A stretch of 64,000 nucleotides of DNA from Actinotalea endophytica. GTDB taxonomy: Bacteria > Actinomycetota > Actinomycetes > Actinomycetales > Cellulomonadaceae. Both the position numbers and the translations under genes were made by a program. The stretch lies in NCBI RefSeq assembly GCF_025717005.1, contig NZ_JAOVZU010000001.1:248001-312000 (forward strand), read 5' to 3'. Positions 45,837 through 54,681 of this stretch are shown here, in pieces (position 1 is the stretch's first letter; every line of letters begins with the position of its first letter). A model generated the notes under the pieces. That model saw only the letters and a program-made list of their open reading frames with translations, had not been told where the DNA came from and made no database searches.

Positions 45837-46358
45837 GTGTCGCGCTATGCCGAGTACCAGCCGGACGCGCACGGGACCGACGACGGTTCGGTGGTCGTCC
45901 GCAGGGCCGTCGCGCAGGACGCGGCCGCGATCGTGGCGGTCGACGCGACGCGTGAGCCACGACCCGCGTCGTACCTGGACCGGGTGGCCGGCCAGCTCGC
46001 CCGGGAGGACGCGATCCACGTCGTCGCCGAGCACGTCGGTGAGGTGATCGGGACGTCGGCCGTGAAGATCTGGCCGCAGCCCACCGATGCGCCGGCCGGC
46101 TGGTACGTCTCCGGGATCACCGTGGTGCCGTGGTGGCGCCGCCGCCGGGTGGCCGACCGTCTGCTCGCGCTCGAGCTGGGCAGCCCCGAGCTGACCGGTG
46201 AGCCGGTCTGGAGCGTGGTCAACGCCGGCAACCGGGCGTCGCTGGACCTGCACGCCCGGCACGGGTTCGTCGAGGTGGCCAGGGCGGCGACGTTCGCCGG
46301 GATCGAGTTCACCGGCGGTGCGGGGGTGCTGCTGCGACGCGAGCCAGGAGGCGGCTGA
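45837..46358 (+). CDS. GNAT-family N-acetyltransferase
   Basis: A 173-residue acetyltransferase with the GNAT core: strand WYVSGITVVPWWRRRRVADRLL supplies the acetyl-CoA pyrophosphate loop (R/Q-x-x-G/A-like RRRRVA), and VVNAGNRASLDLHARHGFVEVA is the C-terminal NxxSxxLYxxxGF-like motif. The substrate is unknown. The start is leaderless after TAGGGT. It converges on a glyoxalase-like gene, with a hairpin between. Confidence 0.85.
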   Translation: MSRYAEYQPDAHGTDDGSVVVRRAVAQDAAAIVAVDATREPRPASYLDRVAGQLAREDAIHVVAEHVGEVIGTSAVKIWPQPTDAPAGWYVSGITVVPWWRRRRVADRLLALELGSPELTGEPVWSVVNAGNRASLDLHARHGFVEVARAATFAGIEFTGGAGVLLRREPGGG

Positions 46359-46365
46359 GCCGCAT

Positions 46366-46393
46366 CGTCCGGGTCCGCGAACCGAGCCGGACG
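46366..46393. terminator. Bidirectional hairpin between convergent genes
   Basis: CGTCCGG (46366-46372) pairs with CCGGACG (46387-46393) between the GNAT and glyoxalase-like genes. Confidence 0.5.
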
Positions 46394-46422
46394 ACGCGTC
46401 GTGGCGCGGCGTGGGCTCTCGC

Positions 46423-47046
46423 TCAGTCGGCCACCTCCCACCGGAACCCGTCCGGGTCGGTGACGTCGCCGGCCCGTCCGCGCAGCACGATCCGGCGCGA
46501 CCCGGTGCCTGCCGGGTCGACGCCGAGGTCCTTGGCCGCGGCGCGGCGCGGGTACAGCGCCAGCTTGATGCCGTCCCCGGCGGACGCGAACTCCACGTAC
46601 TTGCTGCCGAAGCTCTTGCCCACCTCGAGCCCGTGGCCCTCGTAGAACCGCCGGGCGGCCTTCACGTCGCCGGCGCCGAGCAGCAGGACGAGGTCGTCGT
46701 AGGCCATCGCCGCGGGGCCGGAGTCCTTCTTCGCCGACGTCGCGATCTTCCAGAGCGCTCCGTCCGGTGCCTGCACGACGGCGCCGTAGCCCCAGAAGCT
46801 TCGTGCGGCCGGCTTCAGGGCTGTGGCCCCACCGTCGAGGGCAGCGCGGGCGAAGGCGTCGACGGCGCCGGGCCCGGACACCACCAGCGAGAGCCCGAAG
46901 CCTCGGAAGCCCGCGGTCGGGGTCGCAGCGGGCCGGACATGGACCCGGTCGGCGACGCCCAGGGAGGCGTAGAAGTCGGTGGCTGCGGCGACGTCGTCGA
47001 CCTCGAGGACGACGGAGTCGATGGCGGGAGCGGTGGTCGTGGTCAT
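46423..47046 (-). CDS. VOC-family glyoxalase-like protein
   Basis: A 207-residue protein of two vicinal-oxygen-chelate modules (SVVLEVDDVAAATDFYASLG and DLVLLLGAGDVKAARRFYEGHG). PDGALWKIA and DPDGFRWEVAD are the conserved turns that end each module. VOC proteins include glyoxalases, dioxygenases and resistance proteins; the clear metal residues of glyoxalase I are not all obvious, so the activity is open. The start is leaderless: TAGCGT stands 7 bases before the ATG on the minus strand. Confidence 0.82.
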   Translation of the reverse strand: MTTTTAPAIDSVVLEVDDVAAATDFYASLGVADRVHVRPAATPTAGFRGFGLSLVVSGPGAVDAFARAALDGGATALKPAARSFWGYGAVVQAPDGALWKIATSAKKDSGPAAMAYDDLVLLLGAGDVKAARRFYEGHGLEVGKSFGSKYVEFASAGDGIKLALYPRRAAAKDLGVDPAGTGSRRIVLRGRAGDVTDPDGFRWEVAD

Positions 47047-47053
47047 GGGATCG

Positions 47054-47059
47054 ACGCTA
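47054..47059 (-). promoter_or_regulatory. -10 box of leaderless VOC transcript
   Basis: On the minus strand TAGCGT lies 7 bases before the ATG at 47046. Confidence 0.6.
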
Positions 47060-47178
47060 GGTCGCGGTCCCCGGGGCGGGCTTCTCGATTCCTGACCGAT
47101 GGGCTTCGGAACGGCGGGCGGTGGCACCGGCCACGTTCCCTCCCGGTAGGGGAACCGGATGGGCCCCGCCCGCGGGCC

Positions 47179-48348
47179 CTAGCGACGCGAGCGGTCCGCG
47201 AGGACGACCGCGAGCTCGAACCGCACGTCGGGGTCGTCGAGGTCGTCGCCGAGCAGCTCGTGGAGCTGACGGACCCGGTAGCTCACGGTCTGCGGGTGGA
47301 TGCGGAGCTCGTCGGCGACGGCAGCCCGCGAACCCCAGTGGCGCAGCCAGCTGTGCAGCGTCTCGAGGTGACGCTCCCTGGTCGACTCGCGCAGCGCGGC
47401 GAACGGCGCGAGCCGGCGCTCGCTGAGGAGCGCGAACGCGGACTGCACCCCCCGCAGCGCCAGCGTCGCCAGATGGTCCTCCGCGAAGACCGGGTCGTCC
47501 GCGTCGGCTCGGTCGGACGCCAGCTGAGCCGTGAGCTCGGCCAGCCGGACCGCCTGGGGCACCCGCGCCCAGTCGACGGTCACGCCGATCACGGCGCCCC
47601 GGCCTCGCATGGCCCGCTCGAGCTGACCGCGTGCGGCCGGCCTGCTCCGGCGGAGGAGCAGGACGGAGTCGCGTTCGCGCTCCAGCACCACGGCGTCGTC
47701 GCGGTAGCGGAACTGCGCCTGCCGGGTCTGCTCCAGGGGGAGCAGGATCGGGACCACGGCGTCGATCCGCCGCCAGCCGATCCCCTCGGCCGCGGCCTGG
47801 ACCGCCCGCTCGGGCGCGCTCCCCCGGACCAGCATCTCGGCCAGCAGGCGGCGCCGCCGGTCCTGCTCGCCCGCCTGCTCGCGGAGCTGCAGCGTGAAGC
47901 CCTCGGTGGTCGCGGCGACCAGCTCGTCGACGTACGCGGTGACCGCGTCCGACAGGTCGACCAGGTCCTCGGTGCCCGGGTCCCGAACCTTGGCGAGTGC
48001 CCGGGAGATGACCCGGAACATCACGCGCGCCGAGGCCCGGAGGGCCGACACCAGGGTCTCGGGCGGGCGGTCCTCGCGCGCCTCGGCCGCACCGAGGTCC
48101 ACGAAGGTCTCGCGCACGCCGGCCGGCAGGGCCGGCGCGTCGGTCCCCACCAGGTCGGCGAAGCGCTCCAGGGCGGCGTCCACGCCGCGTCGGACGTCCA
48201 GGGCGACCTTGGGGTCGTCGACCCCGATCGACACGGTGATCTCACCGGCGACCGCATCCCCGAGCTCCGACATGCGGTCGTGCAGTGCCGGGACGAGATC
48301 GGTGGGCAGCCGTTGCCACGGCGTCGGGGACACCACGCGGCCGGCCAT
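47179..48348 (-). CDS. PucR-type transcriptional regulator
   Basis: A 389-residue regulator with a long helical N-terminal sensor half, a central GGDEF-fold-like region (AAAEGIGWRRIDAVVPILLP ... RPAARGQLERAM) and the C-terminal PucR helix-turn-helix (WGSRAAVADELRIHPQTVSYRVRQL, about residues 333-357). PucR-type proteins usually activate neighbouring catabolic genes in response to the substrate. It is divergent from the aldolase-aminotransferase operon and shares a control region with symmetrical boxes. TAGAAT lies six bases before the ATG, so it is probably leaderless. Confidence 0.9.
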   Translation of the reverse strand: MAGRVVSPTPWQRLPTDLVPALHDRMSELGDAVAGEITVSIGVDDPKVALDVRRGVDAALERFADLVGTDAPALPAGVRETFVDLGAAEAREDRPPETLVSALRASARVMFRVISRALAKVRDPGTEDLVDLSDAVTAYVDELVAATTEGFTLQLREQAGEQDRRRRLLAEMLVRGSAPERAVQAAAEGIGWRRIDAVVPILLPLEQTRQAQFRYRDDAVVLERERDSVLLLRRSRPAARGQLERAMRGRGAVIGVTVDWARVPQAVRLAELTAQLASDRADADDPVFAEDHLATLALRGVQSAFALLSERRLAPFAALRESTRERHLETLHSWLRHWGSRAAVADELRIHPQTVSYRVRQLHELLGDDLDDPDVRFELAVVLADRSRR

Positions 48349-48354
48349 CGACGG

Positions 48355-48440
48355 ATTCTATCAACGCGTGACAACGTGACGCCGAAAGGATGGGCCCGGA
48401 GGAACGAAGGAATCGCCGTTTGAACACGAAATGATAGAAG
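48355..48440. promoter_or_regulatory. Divergent control region with an inverted pair of TGATAGAA boxes
   Basis: The sequence TTGTCACGCGTTGATAGAAT on the minus strand (48374-48355) is matched by TTGAACACGAAATGATAGAA on the plus strand (48420-48439), sharing TTG, C, CG and TGATAGAA. The minus copy contains TAGAAT, the -10 of the PucR gene, and the plus copy lies about 32 bases before the aldolase start. This suggests a pair of sites for PucR, or two promoters of one class. Confidence 0.5.
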
Positions 48441-48471
48441 CGCCGAGACCCGGTCGTCCTAGGGAGATCTC

Positions 48472-50736
48472 ATGGAGCACGCCATGTCACGCCGGCACGT
48501 GGTGGACATGTGCCGGACGATGCTGGAACGGGGCTACCTGAAGGCGACCGAGGGCAACGTGTCCGTGCGGATCCCGGGCAAGCGTCTGTACGCCGTCACC
48601 CCGAGCAACTACGACTACGAGAAGATGCGGGTCGAGGACGTCTGCATCGTCGACTTCGACGGCAAGCACGTGACCGACGAGTCGGAGCCGATGCTCGCGC
48701 CGTCCATCGAGGCCGGGATGCACGCCAACATCTACCGGGTGCGCCCGGACGTGAACGCGATCGTGCACACCCACCAGCCGTACGCCTCGGCGCTCGCCTT
48801 CCTCCGGCGCGAGATCCCGGCGCTGACCGACGAGCAGGTCCGGTTCCTCGGCAAGCGGGTGGCCATCGTCGACTACGCACCCGCCGGGACCGGCTTCCTG
48901 GCGAAGAACGTCGAGAAGAAGGTCGCGAGCGGCGACAACGCCTTCATCATCGCCAACCACGGCATCGTCGCCCTCGGCACCGACCCCGACCGGGCCGTGT
49001 TCAACATGGCGCTGCTCGAGAAGGTGTCGATCGCCTACCTGCTGAGCCTGCTCACCGAGTCCGGCAAGGTCTACACGATCCCCGACTGGGTGCGAGAGAT
49101 CGCCTTCACGAAGCTGCGCAAGGACGAGAAGCGGATCGCTGCGCAGATCACCGAGTCGGTGTCCCCCGTCCGGGTCGCGGCCGTCGAGGAACTCCCCAGC
49201 GCCGACGCGGCCGCGGCCCGGATCCTCGGCGAGGAGTCGCCGCAGCCCGAGACCCGCCTGATGGAGGTCCCCGGCAGCGAGTCCGCGCGGCTCGGCTACG
49301 CGATCAGCGAGTACCCGGACGTCGAGGACACGATGCAGCGCCTCAAGGCGCTGCTGGCCCAACCGGTGCGCGGCCTGCGGCACGACGCCCTGCTCGACGT
49401 GCTCGACTACTTCGAGTCCAAGTGCACCGCGAGCCGGGAGATCACCGATCGCGCCAAGTCGCGCATCCCCGGCGGCGTGCAGCACAACCTGGCGTTCAAC
49501 TACCCGTTCCCGCTCGCCATCACCAAGGCCGAGGGCGCGTACCTGACCGACCGGGACGGCAACACCTACATCGACTTCCTGCAGGCCGGCGCCCCCACGA
49601 TCCTGGGCAGCAACTACGGGCCGGTGAACGAGCGGGTGGCCGAGGTGGTCGGTCAGTCGGGCCCGGTCACCGGGCTGTTCCATGAGTACGAGCTCAAGCT
49701 CGCCGAGTCGATCCACCGCTACATGCCGCACATCGAGATGTACCGGTCGCTCGGGTCGGGGACCGAGGGCGTGATGGCCGCGGTCCGTGCGGCCCGCGCC
49801 TTCACCGGGCACTCGATGGTGATGAAGGTCGGCGGCGCCTACCACGGCTGGTCCGACTCGATGGTCTACGGGCTGCGCGTGCCCGGCACGTTCCGGATGA
49901 ACGCCAAGGGGATCCCGTTCGGCGCGACCAGCCACACCCGGGAGGTCTTCCCGCACGACCTCGGCGCGCTGAAGCGCAAGCTCGTCGAGAACCGCGCCCG
50001 CGGCGGGACGGCCGCGGTGATCGTCGAACCGCTCGGGCCCGAGTCCGGGACCCGGCCGGCGCCCTACGACTACAACGCCAAGGTGCGCGAGCTGTGCGAC
50101 GAGTTCGGTGCGCTGCTCGTCTTCGACGAGGTCGTCACCGGCTTCCGGGTCGGGATGGGCGGCTGCGCCGGGTACTTCGGCGTCACGCCGGACCTCACCG
50201 TGTTCGGCAAGGCCGTGGCCGGTGGGTACCCGATGGCCGGCGGGGTCGGCGGCCGGGCCGACGTCATGGCCGTGTTCGGGTCCGGCATCGACGGCAAGTC
50301 CGGTGCCCACGTCCAGGTGGGCGGGACGCTGTCCGCCAACCCGCTGTCCTGCGCCGCCGGGTACTTCGCCATCGAGGAGATGGCGAGGACCAACGCCCCG
50401 GTGATCGCCGGGCGGGCCGGCGACCGGCTCACGAAGGGGCTGCAGCGGCTGATCGACAAGCACGGGCTGCCGTACGTCGCGTACAACCAGGGCTCGATCG
50501 TGCACCTGGAGTCCAGCGGCGTGATGCTGCTCGACATGCACAACCCGGTGAAGCTGCTCAAGGAGAAGAACACCCGCAAGGAGCTGATCGAGCAGATGGG
50601 CGCGGCCTACGCGGCGCACGGCATCATCACGCTGGCCGGGTCGCGGCTGTACACGTCGATGGCCGACACGGACGCCGTCATCGACGACGCCCTGAGCCGG
50701 TTCGACGAGGTCTTCTCCCTCGTGGAGGGCGTCTAG
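48472..50736 (+). CDS. Class II aldolase fused to class III (GSAM-type) aminotransferase
   Basis: A 754-residue two-domain enzyme. Residues 1 to about 215 form a class II aldolase/adducin domain with TEGNVSVR (26-33), Glu80 (SIEAGMH), His99 and His101 (IVHTHQ) and His163 (ANHGIVALG). All zinc/catalytic positions of fuculose-phosphate-type aldolases are thus present. A linker leads to a class III aminotransferase (about 320-754) with GSGTEG (428-433), FDEVVTGFR (Asp552) and PLP Lys580 in VFGKAVAGG. Both halves look active. AGGGAG stands five bases before the ATG. It is followed by an FGGY kinase and an MFS carrier and is divergent from PucR, so a catabolic role is likely; the substrate is unknown. 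Confidence 0.88.
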   Translation: MEHAMSRRHVVDMCRTMLERGYLKATEGNVSVRIPGKRLYAVTPSNYDYEKMRVEDVCIVDFDGKHVTDESEPMLAPSIEAGMHANIYRVRPDVNAIVHTHQPYASALAFLRREIPALTDEQVRFLGKRVAIVDYAPAGTGFLAKNVEKKVASGDNAFIIANHGIVALGTDPDRAVFNMALLEKVSIAYLLSLLTESGKVYTIPDWVREIAFTKLRKDEKRIAAQITESVSPVRVAAVEELPSADAAAARILGEESPQPETRLMEVPGSESARLGYAISEYPDVEDTMQRLKALLAQPVRGLRHDALLDVLDYFESKCTASREITDRAKSRIPGGVQHNLAFNYPFPLAITKAEGAYLTDRDGNTYIDFLQAGAPTILGSNYGPVNERVAEVVGQSGPVTGLFHEYELKLAESIHRYMPHIEMYRSLGSGTEGVMAAVRAARAFTGHSMVMKVGGAYHGWSDSMVYGLRVPGTFRMNAKGIPFGATSHTREVFPHDLGALKRKLVENRARGGTAAVIVEPLGPESGTRPAPYDYNAKVRELCDEFGALLVFDEVVTGFRVGMGGCAGYFGVTPDLTVFGKAVAGGYPMAGGVGGRADVMAVFGSGIDGKSGAHVQVGGTLSANPLSCAAGYFAIEEMARTNAPVIAGRAGDRLTKGLQRLIDKHGLPYVAYNQGSIVHLESSGVMLLDMHNPVKLLKEKNTRKELIEQMGAAYAAHGIITLAGSRLYTSMADTDAVIDDALSRFDEVFSLVEGV

Positions 50737-50773
50737 TGACGCGCAGCCAGAACCCCGGCGCCGCGGGGCGCGG

Positions 50774-52366
50774 ATGAGCGACGACCGCTACGTCCTCGGC
50801 GTCGACCTCGGGACCGGAGGCCCCAAGGTCGCGCTCGTCGACGTCGCGGGCAACCTCGTCGGCCACGAGAAGGAGCGGGTCGGCCTGATCCTGCACCCCG
50901 GCGGCGGCGCGGAGCAGGACCCCCAGGCGTGGTGGGACGCGATCGTCGCGTGCACCCGCCGGCTGCTCGACCGGCTCGAGGTCGACGCGGGGTCGGTGGA
51001 CGCGATCTGCATGAGCGGCCAGTGGGGCGGGCTGGTCCCGGTGGACGCGAGCGGTCACCACCTGCACAACGCCCTGATCTGGATGGACGCCCGCGGGGAG
51101 AGCTACTCGCGGGCGCTGACCTCGGGCGGGATCACCGTGCCGGGCGCCGGGTACAACGCGCGGGCCCTGCGCCAGTGGATCGCCAAGACCGGTGGGGTGC
51201 CGTCCCGCTCCGGCAAGGACCCCGTGGGTCAGGCGCAGTGGCTGCGCCACCACCGCCCCGACGTGTACTCGGCGGCCACCTACCTGCTCGACGTGCCCGA
51301 GTACCTGACGATGCGGCTCACCGGTCGCGCGGTCGCCGGGTTCGACACGGCCGTGCTGCGCTGGTGCACCGACAACCGCGACCCGGCCGACGTCCGCTAC
51401 GACCCCGACCTGGTGCGGCGCGCCGGCTTCGACGTCGACAAGCTGCCGGAGCTGGTGCCACCGGCCACGGTCGTCGGGACGCTCACGCCGGAGGCCGCGG
51501 CCGAGCTCGGGCTGACCCGGGACGTCCAGGTGGTGGCCGGCACCGGCGACACCACGGCCGCCGCCGTCGGCTCCGGCGCGGTGGAGGACTACGCCGCGCA
51601 CCTCTACATCGGCACCTCTGCCTGGCTCACCTGCCACGTCCCGTTCAAGCGCACCGACCTGCTGCGCAACATCGCGTCGCTGCCCGCCGTGGTGCCGGGT
51701 CGCTACTGGGTGGCGACCGTGCAGGACGTCGCCGGCAAGGCGATCGACTGGCTGATCGAGAACGTGGTCTACCCGGACGACGTCATGGGCGACGGCACGC
51801 CGCCGCCCGCCGACGCGCTCGAGCGGCTCAACGCGCTGGCCATCACCTCACCGCCCGGCGCGAACGGCGTCGTGTTCGCGCCGTGGCTCAACGGCGAGCG
51901 CACGCCCGTCGACGACGCGACCGTGCGCGGCGGCTGGGTGGGCGTGTCGCTCGAGACGACCCGGGCCGACCTGGTGCGGGCCGCGTTCGAGGGCATCGCG
52001 CTGAACGCCCGCTGGATGAAGGAGGCGGTCGAGCGGCTCGTGCACGACGAGCTGCCGGACGGCTTCCCGGCCGTCACCTACATCGGCGGCGGCGCCCAGT
52101 CGGACCTCTGGTGCCAGACCCTGGCCGACGTCCTCGGCTGCACCGTGCGTCAGGCCGAGGACCCGGTGCTCGCCAACGCGCGAGGGGCGGCATTCATCGC
52201 CGCGATCGGCATCGGGGCGCTGGCGTGGCCCGACGTCCCGGGCCTGGTCCGGATCACCCACCACTACGAGCCGGACCCGGCGGCTGCCGCCGTCCACGAC
52301 CGCAGCTACCGGACGTTCACCGACCTCTACCGGAAGGTCAAGGGCCTGTACCGCCGCCGGCGGTGA
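50774..52366 (+). CDS. FGGY-family carbohydrate kinase
   Basis: A 530-residue sugar/polyol kinase. The N-terminal phosphate loop GVDLGTGGPKVALVD, the middle DVPEYLTMRLTG segment and the C-terminal YIGGGAQSDLWCQTLADVLG match the FGGY fold. It phosphorylates a ketose, polyol or related compound with ATP in the cytosol; xylulokinase-like members are the nearest by eye. It starts 37 bases after the aldolase-aminotransferase gene with no clear ribosome-binding site. Its product is the likely substrate of the aldolase domain. Confidence 0.88.
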   Translation: MSDDRYVLGVDLGTGGPKVALVDVAGNLVGHEKERVGLILHPGGGAEQDPQAWWDAIVACTRRLLDRLEVDAGSVDAICMSGQWGGLVPVDASGHHLHNALIWMDARGESYSRALTSGGITVPGAGYNARALRQWIAKTGGVPSRSGKDPVGQAQWLRHHRPDVYSAATYLLDVPEYLTMRLTGRAVAGFDTAVLRWCTDNRDPADVRYDPDLVRRAGFDVDKLPELVPPATVVGTLTPEAAAELGLTRDVQVVAGTGDTTAAAVGSGAVEDYAAHLYIGTSAWLTCHVPFKRTDLLRNIASLPAVVPGRYWVATVQDVAGKAIDWLIENVVYPDDVMGDGTPPPADALERLNALAITSPPGANGVVFAPWLNGERTPVDDATVRGGWVGVSLETTRADLVRAAFEGIALNARWMKEAVERLVHDELPDGFPAVTYIGGGAQSDLWCQTLADVLGCTVRQAEDPVLANARGAAFIAAIGIGALAWPDVPGLVRITHHYEPDPAAAAVHDRSYRTFTDLYRKVKGLYRRRR

Positions 52367-52406
52367 CGGCCGAGCACGTACGCCAACCAGCCCAGAGGGA
52401 GACGCC

Positions 52407-53645
52407 GTGAGCTCGGAGCATCCGTTGAACGGGTACCGGTTGTACGGGTACCGCTGGGTGGTGCTGGCCGTCTTCATGCTGGTCAACGTCACGATCCAGA
52501 TCCTGTGGATCTCGTACGCGCCGATCACCGGTCCGGCCGCCGAGTTCTACGGCGTCTCGGACCTGCAGATCGGTCTGCTGGCGATGACGTTCATGATCGC
52601 CTTCATCCCGTTGTCCATCCCTGCGTCCTGGGTGATCGACACGTACGGCTTCCGGGTCGGGGTGGGCATCGGTGTCGCGCTGATGGGCGTCTTCGGCCTG
52701 CTCCGCGGGTTCGCGGGCGACAGCTACGGGCTGGTGCTCGGGGCGACGATCGGTGTCGCGGTCGCCCAGCCGTTCCTGCTCAACGCCTGGACCACGGTCC
52801 CCGCCAAGTGGTTCCCGGTCGGCGGGCGCGCCACCGCGGTCGGGCTGGTGACCCTCGCCAACCTGGTCGGCACCGCGCTCGGCATGGTGCTGACGCCCGT
52901 GCTGATCGAGTCGATGTCGATCCCGACGGTCCAGCTGATCTACGGCGCGGTGGCCGCGGCCAGCTCGGTGGCGTTCCTGGCGCTGGCCCGCGAGCGGCCG
53001 CCGACACCGCCCGGCGAGAGCGGGTCGGAGGTGCGCGCACTCGCCCTCGAGGGGCTCCGGCACGCGCTCACGGTGAAGCCGTTCCTGCTGATGCTCGGCG
53101 TCGCGTTGATCGGCCTGGGGATCTTCAACGGCATCAACACCTGGATCGAGAACATCATCCGGCCCCGGGGGTTCACCCCGACGGACGCGGGGGCGCTGGG
53201 TGCCGTGATGATCCTCGGTGGGCTGGTCGGCGCGGTCGTGATCCCGGCGCTGTCGGACCGGCAGCACAAGCGCCAGCGGTACCTGATGATCGCCGTGGTC
53301 GGCGCGATCCCGGGGCTGCTGGGGCTGACCTTCGCCACCTCGCCCGCGCTGCTCTACGGGTCCGCGTTCGTGCTCGGCTTCTTCCTGGTCAGCGCGCTGC
53401 CGGTCGGCATGCAGTACGCGGCCGAGGTCACGTACCCGACCCCGGAGGCCACCTCGAACGGTCTGATCCAGCTGTTCGGGCAGGGCGCCGTGGTGTTCGT
53501 CTACGTCATGGAGGCGATGCGGAGCGCCGACGGTTCGTTCACGCCGTCGCTGCTGCTCGCGGCCGGGCTGCTCGTGGTGAGCGCCGGGCTGGTGACGCGG
53601 ATGCCGGACCCGGACGAGGTCCGGGAGCGGGTGCCGGCGGGGTGA
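52407..53645 (+). CDS. MFS carrier resembling the FLVCR/DIRC2 group
   Basis: A 412-residue 12-helix facilitator. The segment RWVVLAVFMLVNVTIQILWISYAPITGP followed by LSIPASWVIDTYGFR, and NAWTTVPAKWFP in helix 4, resemble eukaryotic FLVCR/DIRC2-type carriers more than drug exporters. It is the likely importer of the pathway substrate. GAGGGAGA lies four bases before the GTG, and the stop overlaps the next gene. The FLVCR resemblance is by eye only. Confidence 0.82.
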   Translation: MSSEHPLNGYRLYGYRWVVLAVFMLVNVTIQILWISYAPITGPAAEFYGVSDLQIGLLAMTFMIAFIPLSIPASWVIDTYGFRVGVGIGVALMGVFGLLRGFAGDSYGLVLGATIGVAVAQPFLLNAWTTVPAKWFPVGGRATAVGLVTLANLVGTALGMVLTPVLIESMSIPTVQLIYGAVAAASSVAFLALARERPPTPPGESGSEVRALALEGLRHALTVKPFLLMLGVALIGLGIFNGINTWIENIIRPRGFTPTDAGALGAVMILGGLVGAVVIPALSDRQHKRQRYLMIAVVGAIPGLLGLTFATSPALLYGSAFVLGFFLVSALPVGMQYAAEVTYPTPEATSNGLIQLFGQGAVVFVYVMEAMRSADGSFTPSLLLAAGLLVVSAGLVTRMPDPDEVRERVPAG

Positions 53646-54604
53646 CCGGTGCGGGCGGGGGTGAGGCGCTCGCCGGCGGGGCGACCGGTGCGGGCCCTGG
53701 TGCGGGTGAGCCACGAGTCGGCGGTCGAGGTGGCGGACCCGAGCCGTTCGCCGTCCGCGAGGGGCTCGCGCGCTACGTGTTCGGTCAGGGCCCGCCGGTG
53801 CTGTTCATGCCGGGGCCGCACCGCTTCCAGCGCCCCGGCCTGCGCAGCGCGGACGCGCTGATCGACGGTCTGGTCGCGCTCGGGCGCTCGGTGGTGACGT
53901 TCGACCCGCCGGGATCGGGGCGATCGACGCGCCCGGCTCACCTGGGCATGGCGGAGATGCACGCCTGCGCCCTCGAGGCCCTCGACGCGGCCGGGGTGAC
54001 CGGCCCGGTCGACGCGCTCGGGCACAGCATGGGTGGGCTGACCCTCCTCGCGTTCGCGCTGGACCACCCCGACCGGATCCGAAGGCTCGTGCTGGTCGGG
54101 ACCGGCCGGGGTGGTGGTTCGTACCTGACGGCGCCCGGGTCGCTGTGGAGCCGCAAGCACCGGGCGTTCCCGGCGGTCGCCGCGCTGGGCAGCGTGCACC
54201 TGGTGGTCGGACGGCTCGGCAGCGAGCGGGTGCTGAACAACCTGATCGAACGGCACTCGTTCGTCGACCGCGGACTGTGCCGACCCGCGCCGGTGGAGTG
54301 GCGGGACTGGTTCAGGCCGCGCCGGGGTCGTGCGGACTGGCACCGGATCGCGCGGAAGCTGGACTACGGCCCGCGACTCGGCGAGCTGGACCTGCCGGCG
54401 CTCGTGCTGTGCGGCGCGCAGGACCCGCAGTTCCCGCCGGCGTGCTCCGCCGAGCTCGCCGGCGGCATCCGGGGCGCTCGGCTCGAGCTCTTCGACGCGA
54501 GCGGTCACTACCCGTTCATCGAGGAGCCGGAACGGTTCTGGGATGCCGTGGGGGCGTTCCTCGGCGAGCCCACGGTGCCGGGCGAGCGGGCAGGCGTGGA
54601 CTGA
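53642..54604 (+). CDS. Alpha/beta-hydrolase of the catabolic operon
   Basis: A 320-residue hydrolase. The first 35 residues are a Gly/Ala-rich tail, then comes an alpha/beta-hydrolase fold with oxyanion region FMPGPHRFQRPG, nucleophile Ser in GHSMGG, acid Asp in CGAQDPQFPP and His in DASGHYPF. It hydrolyses an ester, lactone or similar bond. Its GTG overlaps the MFS stop by 4 bases, so it is the last gene of the PucR-linked operon and may release the pathway substrate from a conjugate. The long low-complexity start suggests the true start might lie further in. Confidence 0.82.
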   Translation: MTGAGGGEALAGGATGAGPGAGEPRVGGRGGGPEPFAVREGLARYVFGQGPPVLFMPGPHRFQRPGLRSADALIDGLVALGRSVVTFDPPGSGRSTRPAHLGMAEMHACALEALDAAGVTGPVDALGHSMGGLTLLAFALDHPDRIRRLVLVGTGRGGGSYLTAPGSLWSRKHRAFPAVAALGSVHLVVGRLGSERVLNNLIERHSFVDRGLCRPAPVEWRDWFRPRRGRADWHRIARKLDYGPRLGELDLPALVLCGAQDPQFPPACSAELAGGIRGARLELFDASGHYPFIEEPERFWDAVGAFLGEPTVPGERAGVD

Positions 54605-54681
54605 CCGGACCTTGGCCCCGTGCGGGTGCGAGCCACCGGGTGCAACGCTGGCGTGCCGGTATGCCCACGCGGAGGTGCGAT

